Shown: positions 27,048-35,992 of the stretch, piece by piece | Position numbering within the stretch: position 1 is the first letter of the stretch | Layout of the letters: each line of letters opens with the position of its first letter | Source: a virus | IMG/VR virus record: IMGVR_UViG_3300009504_000946 | Location: 1-64,000 of that record | Length of the DNA: 64,000 nt | Reading direction: 5' to 3' (one strand) | The notes under the pieces: generated by a model | What the model was told of the DNA's origin: nothing | Databases searched by the model: none | The model's input: the letters and a program-made list of their open reading frames with translations, nothing else | Position numbers and translations under genes: made by a program

Positions 27048-27582
27048 TTATTTTTTTCATTATTTCATCAACAATAAAATTCTTTACATCCACACCAATA
27101 CCAGAAACACCAGTAAACTCAATATCATTTTCAATTAAAAACTCTGATATTTCCCTATCCACTTCCTTAGCGCCTTCAGAATCTTGATACCTACCCTCTT
27201 GCTCATATGGAACCTCTTTATCTCTTAGTATAAAGTAATTCATGTTGTTGTACTTATTGTACTCAGACATTACAAGATTCTTCAACTCTTCATTTTTTGT
27301 CTTATCGTATATGCTGCAGAAAATGAATGGAGAATCAGTGACAATTACATCAACTTCATCTTTCATTGTGAACAACTGATATTGTTGCTTACCAAATATG
27401 TAAATTTGACTCTCAACAGCCTTCATCGCTCCTTCTCTTAGTTTTTTCTTGATGTATTCTGGAGATATTTCTGCAGAAACAAACCTTCTCTTAAGTTCTG
27501 AAAATATTTCAGAAGTAAGTATTGATTTTCCAACTCCTGGACCACCAATTAAATTTACTACTATCGCTTTGTTTTTATACAT
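27034..27582 (-). CDS. NadR-like P-loop ATPase (AAA_28)
   Basis: 182 aa. Walker A IGGPGVGKSIL near residue 12, VIVTDSPF near 78 (Walker B-like), RYQDSEGAKEVD lid region. Closest by eye to the NadR ribosylnicotinamide-kinase/AAA_28 group. An NAD-salvage or nucleoside-kinase role beside kptA and pncA is inferred. It overlaps kptA by 14 nt. Confidence 0.65.
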   Translation of the reverse strand: MYKNKAIVVNLIGGPGVGKSILTSEIFSELKRRFVSAEISPEYIKKKLREGAMKAVESQIYIFGKQQYQLFTMKDEVDVIVTDSPFIFCSIYDKTKNEELKNLVMSEYNKYNNMNYFILRDKEVPYEQEGRYQDSEGAKEVDREISEFLIENDIEFTGVSGIGVDVKNFIVDEIMKKINERK

Positions 27583-27594
27583 TTTTATTAAAAT

Positions 27595-27620
27595 AAAAAA
27601 GGTCTCATGAGAGACCCTTT
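27595..27620 (-). terminator. intrinsic terminator after 27682-28110
   Basis: Stem GGTCTC / GAGACC at 27601-27616 with a 4-nt loop, flanked by AAA/TTT pairs, then a T-rich tract on the minus strand. Confidence 0.8.
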
Positions 27621-27681
27621 GTTGTTTGTTTACTCTCGTGGAGCAAATATAGTGAAAATATATTATCTGACAAGTTCATTT

Positions 27682-28110
27682 TTATTTTTTATTTAGCCTA
27701 TCTCTAATTTCTGCAGCTTTTTCATAATTCTCGATATTGACAGCTCTTTCTAATTCAAACCTAAGCCACTCAGCATTATCCTTAAGGTTTTCTAAATTTA
27801 GAGACTTAAGCTCCTCAATATCTGTATCTGGAAAAAACCCTGCTATTGATTCTTCATTGACATTTCCAGTAAGCTCAATTAATAGATACCTTGAGTTTTT
27901 CATTTTCAATTTTTCTCTCACCTCAATAGAGCTCATCTTGGTTGTGAAGATAACTCCGTATCCAGAAACTCTCTCGGTCTTGTAAGCTATTGTATCCTTT
28001 ATAAATGCTTGCTTAACTGCAATATAACTATCAGTCAATTTTTTTCCACCCCCATCTTGAGGTAAAAACAGAAACATTTTCAACCCTTCCTCGCTCATAC
28101 TAACACTCAT
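27682..28110 (-). CDS. protein with C-terminal UVR-like motif
   Basis: 142 aa. The final 25 residues, AVNIENYEKAAEIRDRLNK, are a UvrB/UvrC-type helical hairpin used for protein contacts. The N-terminal ~100 residues are not recognised. A second UVR-tailed protein is at 36868-37287, so the motif may mark a phage interaction network. Confidence 0.55.
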   Translation of the reverse strand: MSVSMSEEGLKMFLFLPQDGGGKKLTDSYIAVKQAFIKDTIAYKTERVSGYGVIFTTKMSSIEVREKLKMKNSRYLLIELTGNVNEESIAGFFPDTDIEELKSLNLENLKDNAEWLRFELERAVNIENYEKAAEIRDRLNKK

Positions 28111-28591
28111 CTGATAAACTATAGTTACTAAATGGTTTTTGACCAGTTACCTCGCAAATAATTTCTTTTTTGATTTTCTCTGGAATTTCGATTTCTTGAT
28201 TAATGTCATCAAGCTCAACTTCAAGTGTGACCAAATTTATATCTTCATATATATCAATCTCCCATTTCAATCCACCATCACTATAGACTAATCTTTCTTT
28301 AATGATAAACCTATGCGGCTGCTTAGCCATTTTATTAAAAGTGTTTTCACTTACCTTTACCTCAATTTCTTCAAAAACGCCAGTTGATATTGGTTTTTTA
28401 ACACACTTAAAATATATTGTTTCATTATTTGGTCTTCTCAGGTCCTCAGTCATTCTAAATCGAGTAACTTGACCATCAATGTCTACATATACTTGGTGGA
28501 TTAAATATCTTTCCAAATCTTTTGCAAGAAATGCTGGAACTCTCTTAAGTAAGAACTTTCTCTCTATTTCCAAGTTATTTTTCGTACCCAT
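28100..28591 (-). CDS. CYTH-domain phosphohydrolase
   Basis: 163 aa with the EIERKFLLK opening motif of CYTH proteins and alternating charged strands (RFRMTED, IYFKCVKK, EEIEVKV, KWEIDIYE, LEVELDD) that line the triphosphate tunnel. Family members hydrolyse triphosphates or make cyclic AMP. PPK2 at 33.4 kb makes polyphosphate a possible substrate (inference). It overlaps the FMN protein gene. Confidence 0.8.
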   Translation of the reverse strand: MGTKNNLEIERKFLLKRVPAFLAKDLERYLIHQVYVDIDGQVTRFRMTEDLRRPNNETIYFKCVKKPISTGVFEEIEVKVSENTFNKMAKQPHRFIIKERLVYSDGGLKWEIDIYEDINLVTLEVELDDINQEIEIPEKIKKEIICEVTGQKPFSNYSLSDEC

Positions 28592-30023
28592 ATATTTCTT
28601 TTAACGTATTTCTGTTTGAATTATTTGTACACATCACAATGTCTTCCATTTTAAACTCAGATGGGTGATTATACCCACACGCATGTGCGGACTGTAAAAT
28701 ATCTTTTCTAAGAGTCTTTATAAATCTACCAACTCTCTCAGACTTTTCTTCAACATCAAAACCCTTCTCAAGCCACCACTTATGAGTTGCAATTCCAGCT
28801 GGACAATTGCCTACGTGACACTTTTGAGCTTGAATACATCCTGCTGAAATCATAACTTCTCTTGCTATGTTAATCATGTCAGCGCCCATAGCAAAAGCTA
28901 CAACAGCCTTGCTCGGAAGACCAAGCTTACCAGATGCAATCCAAGTAACCTTGCCAACATCATAGTAGTCCTTAAATATCTTATACACAGTGGTAAATGC
29001 CTCATAGAATGGTAGTGACATATTATCAGCAAACGATGCTGGAGCAGCTCCTGTTCCACCCTCACCCCCATCAATTGTGATGAAGTCTGGGCCATTCCCC
29101 TTAACTCTCATAGCACATGCAAGGTCAATCCAAAATTGACTCTTGCCAACCGCTGACTTAATACCAACTGGAAGACCCGTTGCCTTTGCAATTTCTTCAA
29201 CAAAACTAACTAAGCCATGAGCTGAATCGAAGGCGGAGTGATAGGATGGAGATATTACATCTTTACCCACTTCAATTCCTCTTATTTTTGCAATTTCTTT
29301 AGTAACTTTATCTCCAGGAAGAACACCTCCCTTACCTGGCTTTGCTCCCTGACTAAGTTTAACCTCAATCATCTTGATGTTTGGGTTTTCTTTAACCAAA
29401 CTCACAAGTTTGTCAAGGTCGAATGTTCTTGTGCCATCCTCATTTGTATAACCACAACCAAAATATGAAGTTCCAAGATTAAATACTACATCAGCTCCAT
29501 TTCCATGATAATCTGGAGAATAACCACCCTCACCAGTATTGTGATATGCGTGAGCTATTTTTGCTCCTTTGTTATTTGCTTCCGTAGCTCTCTTTCCGAG
29601 GGAGCCATAACTCATTCCAGAAATGTTTACAATTGAAGTTGGGTGATAGGGGTTTTTTCTACCTGGACCAATAATCTTAGTAGGTTTTAATTCACCTGAA
29701 ACACTTACCTCTCTAACTGGAAGAGCTGCTGTCTTGATAAAAAAATGACCAGGCTTATTAAAATCTGCATCCGAGCCAAATCCTATTAAGTTATTCTCAC
29801 CTTTTGATGATGCATATATGTAGCTTCTATCAACTCTGTTGAATGGTAATTCCTCTCGATTCCCAGCAACTAAGTACTGACGCATCTCAGGGCCTATGGA
29901 TTCTAAAAAATACCTAATTCTTCCGATTAGAGGGAAGTTGCTCCTTATTGTATGCTTCTTGCTAAATATGTCGTAAGCGACAATTAACAAGATAACTCCT
30001 AATATGTAAAAAGTAATATTCAT
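28575..30023 (-). CDS. FMN-binding glutamate synthase family protein, membrane-anchored
   Basis: 482 aa. N-terminal helix ITFYILGVILLIVAYDIF, then the glutamate synthase FMN/2-oxoglutarate barrel: NISGMSYGSLG near 133, HNTGEGGYS near 162, IEVKLSQGAKPGKGG near 215, TIDGGEGGTGAAP near 315, and Cys residues in IQAQKCHVGNCPAGIATH near 410. Bacteria carry such stand-alone GltB-like proteins of uncertain reaction. In a phage this would be an auxiliary metabolic gene; near-complete motifs argue for function. Confidence 0.85.
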   Translation of the reverse strand: MNITFYILGVILLIVAYDIFSKKHTIRSNFPLIGRIRYFLESIGPEMRQYLVAGNREELPFNRVDRSYIYASSKGENNLIGFGSDADFNKPGHFFIKTAALPVREVSVSGELKPTKIIGPGRKNPYHPTSIVNISGMSYGSLGKRATEANNKGAKIAHAYHNTGEGGYSPDYHGNGADVVFNLGTSYFGCGYTNEDGTRTFDLDKLVSLVKENPNIKMIEVKLSQGAKPGKGGVLPGDKVTKEIAKIRGIEVGKDVISPSYHSAFDSAHGLVSFVEEIAKATGLPVGIKSAVGKSQFWIDLACAMRVKGNGPDFITIDGGEGGTGAAPASFADNMSLPFYEAFTTVYKIFKDYYDVGKVTWIASGKLGLPSKAVVAFAMGADMINIAREVMISAGCIQAQKCHVGNCPAGIATHKWWLEKGFDVEEKSERVGRFIKTLRKDILQSAHACGYNHPSEFKMEDIVMCTNNSNRNTLKEIYGYEK

Positions 30024-30027
30024 AAAA

Positions 30028-30060
30028 AAGCCTATTTTCGTTGTTATACGAAAATAGGCT
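30028..30060 (-). terminator. intrinsic terminator overlapping a promoter
   Basis: 12-bp perfect inverted repeat AGCCTATTTTCG / CGAAAATAGGCT (30029-30040 and 30049-30060) with an 8-nt loop and a T-run on the minus strand. It ends the gltX transcript. The CGTATAA box of the next promoter lies across its loop. Confidence 0.85.
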
Positions 30061-30071
30061 CAAAATGTTTC
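30044..30071 (-). promoter_or_regulatory. phage promoter motif GAAACA-N15-CGTATAA
   Basis: GAAACA at 30071-30066, 15 nt, CGTATAA at 30050-30044. Start codon of the FMN protein is 20 nt downstream. The motif is embedded in the terminator hairpin, so readthrough from gltX and new initiation use the same DNA. Confidence 0.8.
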
Positions 30072-30078
30072 AATAAAA

Positions 30079-31647
30079 TTAGACTAATTCCTTAATTTTA
30101 CCAATAAGTGCGTCAACTCTATTTTTTGTTTCTATTGGGCCAATTACATACATAATTTCTGGCAGTTTAGGCCCCGAAACACCACCAGTTAAAGCAACTC
30201 TTAGCATTGGCATAATTTTTCCAACCTCAAAACCTAAGTTAGTTGAAATTGACTCAAGTACCATTTTTATGTGTTCAATTGTCCAATCTTTTTCATCAAA
30301 GTCAATCATGAAATCTTCTGAAACAAATATGTTCATAACTTTGATGAATTCATCAACATTCTTTGTCTTAATTTCACCACTTAAGTCAGGAGCATTCCAA
30401 AGATAACTCATTGCATCCTTAAGGTCACTTGCAAACACAACTCTCTCAACAGCCATCTTGGCAATTAGGTCCATTTTGGCATCATCAAGAGTAAACAAAA
30501 ATTCACCTGGCATTGATGTCATTCTTTCGAGGATGTAATCAGCGTGTCTATTTCTCAGATAGTGCGCATTAAAACTATCAAGCTTCTTAGGGTCGAACAT
30601 TGCTCCAGAATTATTAACTCTTTCAAGACTGAATAGTTCAAACATTTCACTCACTGTCATGAACTCAACATTTCCACCTGGATTCCACCCAAGAAGAGCA
30701 AGATAATTTATAAATGCATCTGACTCATATCCTGCCTCACGAAACCCCTTAACTTCAATAACTTCTCCTTCCGAGTTAGTATATGTCCAGTCAAGCATAA
30801 AGGCAGGTATTCCATATTTATTTCTCTTTCCAAACTTTTTTCCATCTGGACCAAGAATAAGAGGCAAGTGTGCAAATGTTGGAAGGTCCCAGCCAAATGC
30901 TTTATAAATTAAAATATGAAGCGGAGTAGATGATACCCACTCTTCACCACGAATGACGTGAGTAATTTCCATCAAATAATCATCAACAACATTTGCCATG
31001 TGATATGTTGGAAGTCCATTGCTTGATTTCCAAATGACTTTATCATCAAGGTCACTTGTATTAAATACAACCCACCCCCTAATTTCATCCTTAAATCTTA
31101 CATCTTCTGCTCTCGGCATTTTAAATCTTACAACATATGGGTCACCAGAATCAATCCTTGCCCTAACATCATCTGAAGACATACTCAATGAGTTTTTCAT
31201 TCTTTCCCTAACTACGCCAGAATATCCAGTAATCTTAACTTTAGAGGCAGTTAATTCATCCCTCATCTTATCAAGCTCCTCTTCGGTATCAAATGCATAG
31301 TAAGCATTGCCAGATTCAATAAGCATGTCAACGTATTTTTTATACAAATGACTTCTTTCCGATTGAGTGTAAGGACCAAAGCTTCCCCCTTTCTTAGAAG
31401 ACTCATCAAACTTAATTCCAAGCCAATTAAGACTATCATAAATATAGTCCACTGAGCCAGCGACCTCTCTCTTGGAGTCTGTGTCCTCAATTCTCAATAT
31501 AAAATCACCACCATGCTTCTTAGCAAAGAGATAATTAAATAGAGCTGTTCTAACTCCTCCAATATGTAAAGGCCCAGTTTACGTAGGGGAGGGCGCAAAG
31601 CGAACTCTTACCCTCCCCAAATTTCTTTTATCAATATTAATATTCAT
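30079..31647 (-). pseudogene. gltX: glutamyl-tRNA synthetase interrupted by an in-frame TAA
   Basis: The natural start is the ATG at 31647, giving 22 residues ending VRVRFAPSPT. A TAA codon follows (31579-31581), then the frame continues TGPLHIGGVRTALFNYLFA, the GluRS HIGH region, through KKFGKRNKYG (KMSKS-equivalent) to a complete C-terminus. Removing 6 bp (TAAACT or GTAAAC) restores the family sequence SPTGPLHIGG exactly. The first downstream Met (31497) lies past the HIGH motif and could not give an active enzyme. Either the gene is dead or the stop is read through or bypassed. Confidence 0.85.
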
Positions 31648-31655
31648 TTTTTTGA

Positions 31656-32162
31656 TTATAAATTATTAGTTAAATTCTTTTTTTGTCTCTCAAAAAATTT
31701 ATCAACAAAATCTTTTGAATCTTTAAGTCCCCAGCCAGTCTGCTCCTTTACATACTTAACTCCCATTAATAAGGCAGTTCCATCTTTAGAAGCCTCTACA
31801 AGACCTCTCTCAATTCTTCTTCTCTCATCATCATCTTCTATTGATGTAGTATTTTTGACTGGTAATGGAACCAAATAAGATTTAAAGCCATTTTTATTAA
31901 TAAACTCATGGAACATGGTGCTTCCGCTGGCATACATATTTACTCCACCAAAGTGTGGGTCTGGAGAGAAATGAATTGGAAAGCACTTTTTATATTCATT
32001 CTCAAGATTTTCAAATTCAAGCTTGTTAACTTGATGATTTGTCTTATATCGTCTCCAATCAATACCATTAGAACTTGCGGTTCGAGAATACTTTTTTTTT
32101 CCTAAAGATATAACTTCTTTTCTCGATTTTCCTTTTACAAATATTTCTTCAATTACTTTCAT
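31656..32162 (-). CDS. hypothetical protein with L7/L12 C-terminal-like segment
   Basis: 168 aa. The last 40 residues, including LLMGVKYVKEQTGWGLKDSK, resemble the ribosomal L7/L12 C-terminal domain (VIKVVREITGLGLKEAK). The N-terminal ~110 residues are not recognised. In L7/L12 this domain recruits translation factors, so a ribosome-directed role is possible (inference). Confidence 0.5.
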   Translation of the reverse strand: MKVIEEIFVKGKSRKEVISLGKKKYSRTASSNGIDWRRYKTNHQVNKLEFENLENEYKKCFPIHFSPDPHFGGVNMYASGSTMFHEFINKNGFKSYLVPLPVKNTTSIEDDDERRRIERGLVEASKDGTALLMGVKYVKEQTGWGLKDSKDFVDKFFERQKKNLTNNL

Positions 32163-32506
32163 TTTCCTTTAATTGTTACTTCGCCATTTTTTATTTCAAT
32201 TATAATTGCAATTTGACCTTTATATCGCCTCGGAGTAAAGTTAATTTCCTTTAGAGCCCTTTCTTTTTCATCACCCTCAAGACCTGGTAGGCATTCCTCT
32301 AAATATTCCTCCTTACTCATTTTTTCCATAAACTGAGCCTTGGTCATATTATATTTATACTCACGTTTTCCACCTACCTCTATTATTAGGTCAGTTCTAT
32401 CTCCGTTGGTTGGCGGAATGGATGTAACATCAGTTCTAACAATAATCTGCTCACCACAACGATAGTGGTCATTCATCTCCAGTGTCCACTTATTCTTTTG
32501 TTTCAT
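32159..32506 (-). CDS. hypothetical protein, 115 aa
   Basis: Not recognised. Beta-rich with a charged central helix (KMSKEEYLEECLPGLEGDEKE). Overlaps the neighbours on both sides. Confidence 0.5.
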   Translation of the reverse strand: MKQKNKWTLEMNDHYRCGEQIIVRTDVTSIPPTNGDRTDLIIEVGGKREYKYNMTKAQFMEKMSKEEYLEECLPGLEGDEKERALKEINFTPRRYKGQIAIIIEIKNGEVTIKGK

Positions 32507-32912
32507 GATTTTTTAAGTCAGTTAACAACTGTAGCTTACCAACAATTGGTTCACAATCCTCAACATAATTTGGTCCAACTGCAACAACTGTATAATTTTC
32601 TCCCTCAAGACCAAACAAGCCAGCATCCTTAATTAAAGAGGCATTGAGTCCAGCATCTTTTGCGGCATTATACACCTTTAGAAGTTGGTTCTCATTTTTA
32701 ACTTTTTTAGTAATCTTTGTAAATCTTCCATCAACCCACTCCAACTCCTCATCTGTCAAATGTAAAGTTCTCTCTGACCTATCAGTTGGCAATACAAACA
32801 TCTTATCAAAAAACACTTTCATACAAGCGTGAGCAGCTTGTGCGGCAAGTTTACCAGCATTCATTGGAAGGTCGGTCCTTACAATTATGTATTGCTTAAC
32901 TTCCTTTTCCAT
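32490..32912 (-). CDS. pth2: peptidyl-tRNA hydrolase, Pth2 (archaeal/eukaryotic) type
   Basis: 140 aa from the Met at 32912 (MEKEVKQYIIVRTDLPM). NAGKLAAQAAHACMKVF matches the Pth2 GKxAAQCxHA signature, and LIKDAGLFGLEGENYTVVAVGP matches the catalytic LIxDAG strand. It frees tRNA from stalled peptidyl-tRNA. Bacteria normally use the unrelated Pth1, so this type is noteworthy. It overlaps the MazG-like gene. Confidence 0.85.
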   Translation of the reverse strand: MEKEVKQYIIVRTDLPMNAGKLAAQAAHACMKVFFDKMFVLPTDRSERTLHLTDEELEWVDGRFTKITKKVKNENQLLKVYNAAKDAGLNASLIKDAGLFGLEGENYTVVAVGPNYVEDCEPIVGKLQLLTDLKNHETKE

Positions 32913-33417
32913 CTTCAATTCTCTTATTAACAATATTCTCCCACTTAATGTTCTTCTCAGAAATTTTAGCAACCACCTCAGACTCCTTAATATCGTAGTA
33001 AGCAGTTAAGCTAAGAACTTTAGAAATGCATCTATTGAATTGATAAATCAACTCTGGGTGATTTGTCTCAAACCTGTAAACAATACCACCAACATACTTA
33101 AATACTTTTGGTAATATGAACTCTGGCTTAGTACCATCTGGTTTATGTGAGCCATCAATAAACTGGTCCCTAAACACAGAGTAGTCAAGGTCATAGGTGT
33201 CAGCAAAAGATAGTAGACATTGAATTGTATCTGCAGCCTCCTCCTTAATTTCTTCAAGTATTTGCTCACTGGTAAGTGTTGTTGCTTTTCTTCCAAGCTT
33301 CATATTTACTGCACGAGCAAACTCGCCAACTTCCTCAAACAACTTACACAATCTCAACTCAGAAGAAGCTGGGTCAAGTCTATTGATTCTCTGAATTTCT
33401 TTATATGTGTTTTTCAT
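32896..33417 (-). CDS. MazG-like nucleotide pyrophosphohydrolase
   Basis: 173 aa. LCKLFEEVGEFARAVN near residue 25 and EEIKEEAADTIQCLLSFAD near 54 form the two metal-binding helices of MazG (EExxE, ExxD). Phage MazG often degrades alarmones or damaged NTPs. Located between pth2 and ppk2. Confidence 0.82.
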   Translation of the reverse strand: MKNTYKEIQRINRLDPASSELRLCKLFEEVGEFARAVNMKLGRKATTLTSEQILEEIKEEAADTIQCLLSFADTYDLDYSVFRDQFIDGSHKPDGTKPEFILPKVFKYVGGIVYRFETNHPELIYQFNRCISKVLSLTAYYDIKESEVVAKISEKNIKWENIVNKRIEDGKGS

Positions 33418-34211
33418 TTCAGTGTGTTTGGGTATTTCATATTTAATTTTTGTAATTCCTCCAAAATGATTATTGCAATCAAGTGGTCTCTATACCACTT
33501 CTGGTCAGCTGGGATAATGTTCCATTTAATTTTTGACTTATCAAATATCTCTTCATAGACTTCCATGTACTTGCTCCATAGCTTAGATTCTTTAAGGTCA
33601 TTTGAGCTATACTTCCACATTTTTTCAACATTCGTCTTACGCTCTTCAAATCTTCTTTGCTGCTCTTCTTTGGATATGTGAAGATAAAACTTGATTACAT
33701 GAGTTCCTCTATCTTTTAATAAATCTTCAAAGTTGTTAATGTGTTTATATCTTTTATCAATGACCTCTTTGCTGAATAAACCATGAACAGTTGGAACCAA
33801 TATGTCTTCATAATGTGACCTATTGAAAATACCTACGTGTCCAGATGGGGGAGCCAATTTATGAAGTCTCCACAAAAAATCTCTTGATGCTTCATCTTCA
33901 CTCGGAGCCTTAAAGGCATTTACCTCTGCTGCCATCGGATAAAGTCCATTATACAACTTGTCAATAGAACCGTCTTTACCAGCTGCATCAAGACCTTGAA
34001 ATACCAATAGCAAAGAGTGCTTATTCTCAGCCCTCATAGTTTTATGTAGTTCCTCAATTTGAACATACATTTGTGCTGTTGCTTTTTTTATTTCTCTTTT
34101 ATTCAGTTGCCCTGGAGCCTTTGTTGATATTTCACTTAAAATACCTTTCTTAGAATTTTTGATTGTATCACGAAGGATAACTTTATCAGACTTTGTTAAT
34201 GTTTTTTCCAT
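33414..34211 (-). CDS. ppk2: polyphosphate kinase 2
   Basis: 265 aa. Walker A LVFQGLDAAGKDGSI near residue 70, lid arginines in FNRSHYEDILV near 130, Walker B-like VIKFYLHISKEEQ near 175, and ERKTNVEKMWKYS. PPK2 regenerates nucleoside di/triphosphates from polyphosphate. Downstream of asnS in one run with MazG and Pth2. It could supply ATP/GTP late in infection (inference). Confidence 0.88.
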   Translation of the reverse strand: MEKTLTKSDKVILRDTIKNSKKGILSEISTKAPGQLNKREIKKATAQMYVQIEELHKTMRAENKHSLLLVFQGLDAAGKDGSIDKLYNGLYPMAAEVNAFKAPSEDEASRDFLWRLHKLAPPSGHVGIFNRSHYEDILVPTVHGLFSKEVIDKRYKHINNFEDLLKDRGTHVIKFYLHISKEEQQRRFEERKTNVEKMWKYSSNDLKESKLWSKYMEVYEEIFDKSKIKWNIIPADQKWYRDHLIAIIILEELQKLNMKYPNTLK

Positions 34212-34213
34212 AG

Positions 34214-35602
34214 TTATATATTTCCAGGTGTACGTGGATACAATATCACATCCCTGATGTTTTTCATTCCAGTTACAAATTGTACCAATCTTTCAAATCC
34301 AACTCCAAATCCACTATGTGGACATGTTCCAAATCTTCTTGTATCAAGATACCAACTCATTTCTTCGTGAGATATGCCAAAGGTAGTCATTTTTTCCTTA
34401 AGAACATCAAGCCTTTCTTCTCTTTGGCTTCCACCAACAATTTCACCAATTCCAGGAAAAAGTATATCCATCGCAGCAACAGTCTTTCCATCATCATTGT
34501 CACGCATGTAAAAAGCTTTTGAGCCTTTTGGATAATCATAAACAATCACTGGTTTTCCAAAATGTTTCTCAACAAGATACCTTTCATGCTCCGACTGAAG
34601 GTCCATCCCCCACTCTTCGACTGGGAAAACAAATTGCCCCTTCTTAGCAGGTTTTGAATCTTTTAGAATTGCAAATGCTTCAGTGTATGAAACCTTTTCA
34701 AAGTCGTTCATAACAATGTTAGCAAGCTTTTCAAGAAGAGGCTCACTCTGAAGTTCTTTTTTAATGTTCTTCTCATCATCTTCAATATATTTCTGAAGAT
34801 ATTGCAACTCTGGTTGACATCTGTGGTAAACATCTTTGATTACACTTCTAAGATAACCTTCTGCGATTGTCATGTTATATCCAAGGTCTACAAAAGACAT
34901 CTCTGGCTCAATCATCCAAAACTCAGACAAGTGTCTTGTGGTGTTGCTGTTCTCCGCTCTAAAAGTTGGACCGAATGTATATACTCTTCCAAGCCCAAGA
35001 GCTGCAGTTTCAGCTTCAAGTTGACCAGATACTGTCAACCCAGCTTCTCTACCAAAAAACTCACCCTCTATTTTAAACATCTCTCCAGCTCCCTCACAAT
35101 CTGAACCACTTATAATTGGTGTGTGTGCATATATGAAACTTCCCTTGTCAAAAAACTCATGAGTAGCCATTGCAAGACGATGACGAATTCTAAATATTGC
35201 TTGGAATAGTTGAGTTCTCATTCTAAGATTAGAGTGTTCTCTAAAAAATTCCATTGAGTGCTTCTTTGGTTGAATTGGATATTCTTCTCCAGCTTCACCA
35301 ACTACTTCAACAATTGTTGTGTTAAAGTCAACTGCTTGACCCTGACCCTTAGATTCAACTGGCTTACCTACAACCCTAATTGAGGTTCCAGATGTTATCT
35401 TGCTCAGGTCTAATCCGAGCTCCTTATCAACTACAACTTGTAGTGAGTCGAAAGTGGAGCCGTCATACAACACAATAAAAGAAACATTCTTACTGTCTCT
35501 AATTGTTCTAACCCAGCCAAACACCTCAACTTCCTCACCCCATTGCACAATAGGCAATAGGGAAGATGCAGATAATGCACCAAACACACTTGTTCTTTTC
35601 AT
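34214..35602 (-). CDS. asnS: asparaginyl-tRNA synthetase
   Basis: 462 aa, full length. Class II motifs: N-terminal OB domain (VEVFGWVRTIRDSKNVSF), motif 2 FGPTFRAENSNTTRHLSEFWMIEPE near 210-235, motif 3 GFGVGFERLVQFVTGMKNIRDV near 430. TRHLSEFWMIEPE fits AsnRS rather than AspRS. The ATG lies 6 nt after the promoter CGTATAA box. Confidence 0.93.
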   Translation of the reverse strand: MKRTSVFGALSASSLLPIVQWGEEVEVFGWVRTIRDSKNVSFIVLYDGSTFDSLQVVVDKELGLDLSKITSGTSIRVVGKPVESKGQGQAVDFNTTIVEVVGEAGEEYPIQPKKHSMEFFREHSNLRMRTQLFQAIFRIRHRLAMATHEFFDKGSFIYAHTPIISGSDCEGAGEMFKIEGEFFGREAGLTVSGQLEAETAALGLGRVYTFGPTFRAENSNTTRHLSEFWMIEPEMSFVDLGYNMTIAEGYLRSVIKDVYHRCQPELQYLQKYIEDDEKNIKKELQSEPLLEKLANIVMNDFEKVSYTEAFAILKDSKPAKKGQFVFPVEEWGMDLQSEHERYLVEKHFGKPVIVYDYPKGSKAFYMRDNDDGKTVAAMDILFPGIGEIVGGSQREERLDVLKEKMTTFGISHEEMSWYLDTRRFGTCPHSGFGVGFERLVQFVTGMKNIRDVILYPRTPGNI

Positions 35603-35608
35603 AAACTC

Positions 35609-35636
35609 TTATACGACAAAAATTAAAAAATGTTTC
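35609..35636 (-). promoter_or_regulatory. phage promoter motif GAAACA-N15-CGTATAA
   Basis: GAAACA at 35636-35631, 15 nt, CGTATAA at 35615-35609. The asnS ATG begins at 35602. Expected to drive asnS-ppk2-mazG-pth2. Confidence 0.8.
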
Positions 35637-35638
35637 TT

Positions 35639-35953
35639 TTATTTGGCAATTTCTCTAATAAACACTTTATTTATTTTTGAAGGTATGTTTGAGAATTCTG
35701 AAGGAATTCTGAAGTGATGATTTCTTATGAAGTAATTTTCGCCATAAGAATATGTATCAACAACACCTATATAATATCCAAGTCCATCATAGAATGTATT
35801 TTTTTCATATACACCTTCTGGTTCAATAATATTTACAACCTTTCTTTGAATGATGTTCTCAATTTCTTCAATAGTAAACTTATCATCTTTTCCACAATCT
35901 AAATTATGTTGTACTTGCAACATAATCAATCGGCTAACTTCCTTTAAGTCCAT
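35639..35953 (-). CDS. hypothetical protein, 104 aa
   Basis: Not recognised. Helical N-terminus then mixed strands rich in Tyr/Phe/Asn. It ends 3 nt before the asnS promoter. Confidence 0.5.
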   Translation of the reverse strand: MDLKEVSRLIMLQVQHNLDCGKDDKFTIEEIENIIQRKVVNIIEPEGVYEKNTFYDGLGYYIGVVDTYSYGENYFIRNHHFRIPSEFSNIPSKINKVFIREIAK

Positions 35954-35992
35954 TTCTTCTCTCTTTATTTTGTTCTTATAATTATTCTGCTG

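Noticed and set aside
30079-31497. Shorter GluRS starting at the Met at 31497 as the real gene
   Set aside because: It would lack the HIGH motif and the first strands of the fold; the upstream frame clearly encodes them.
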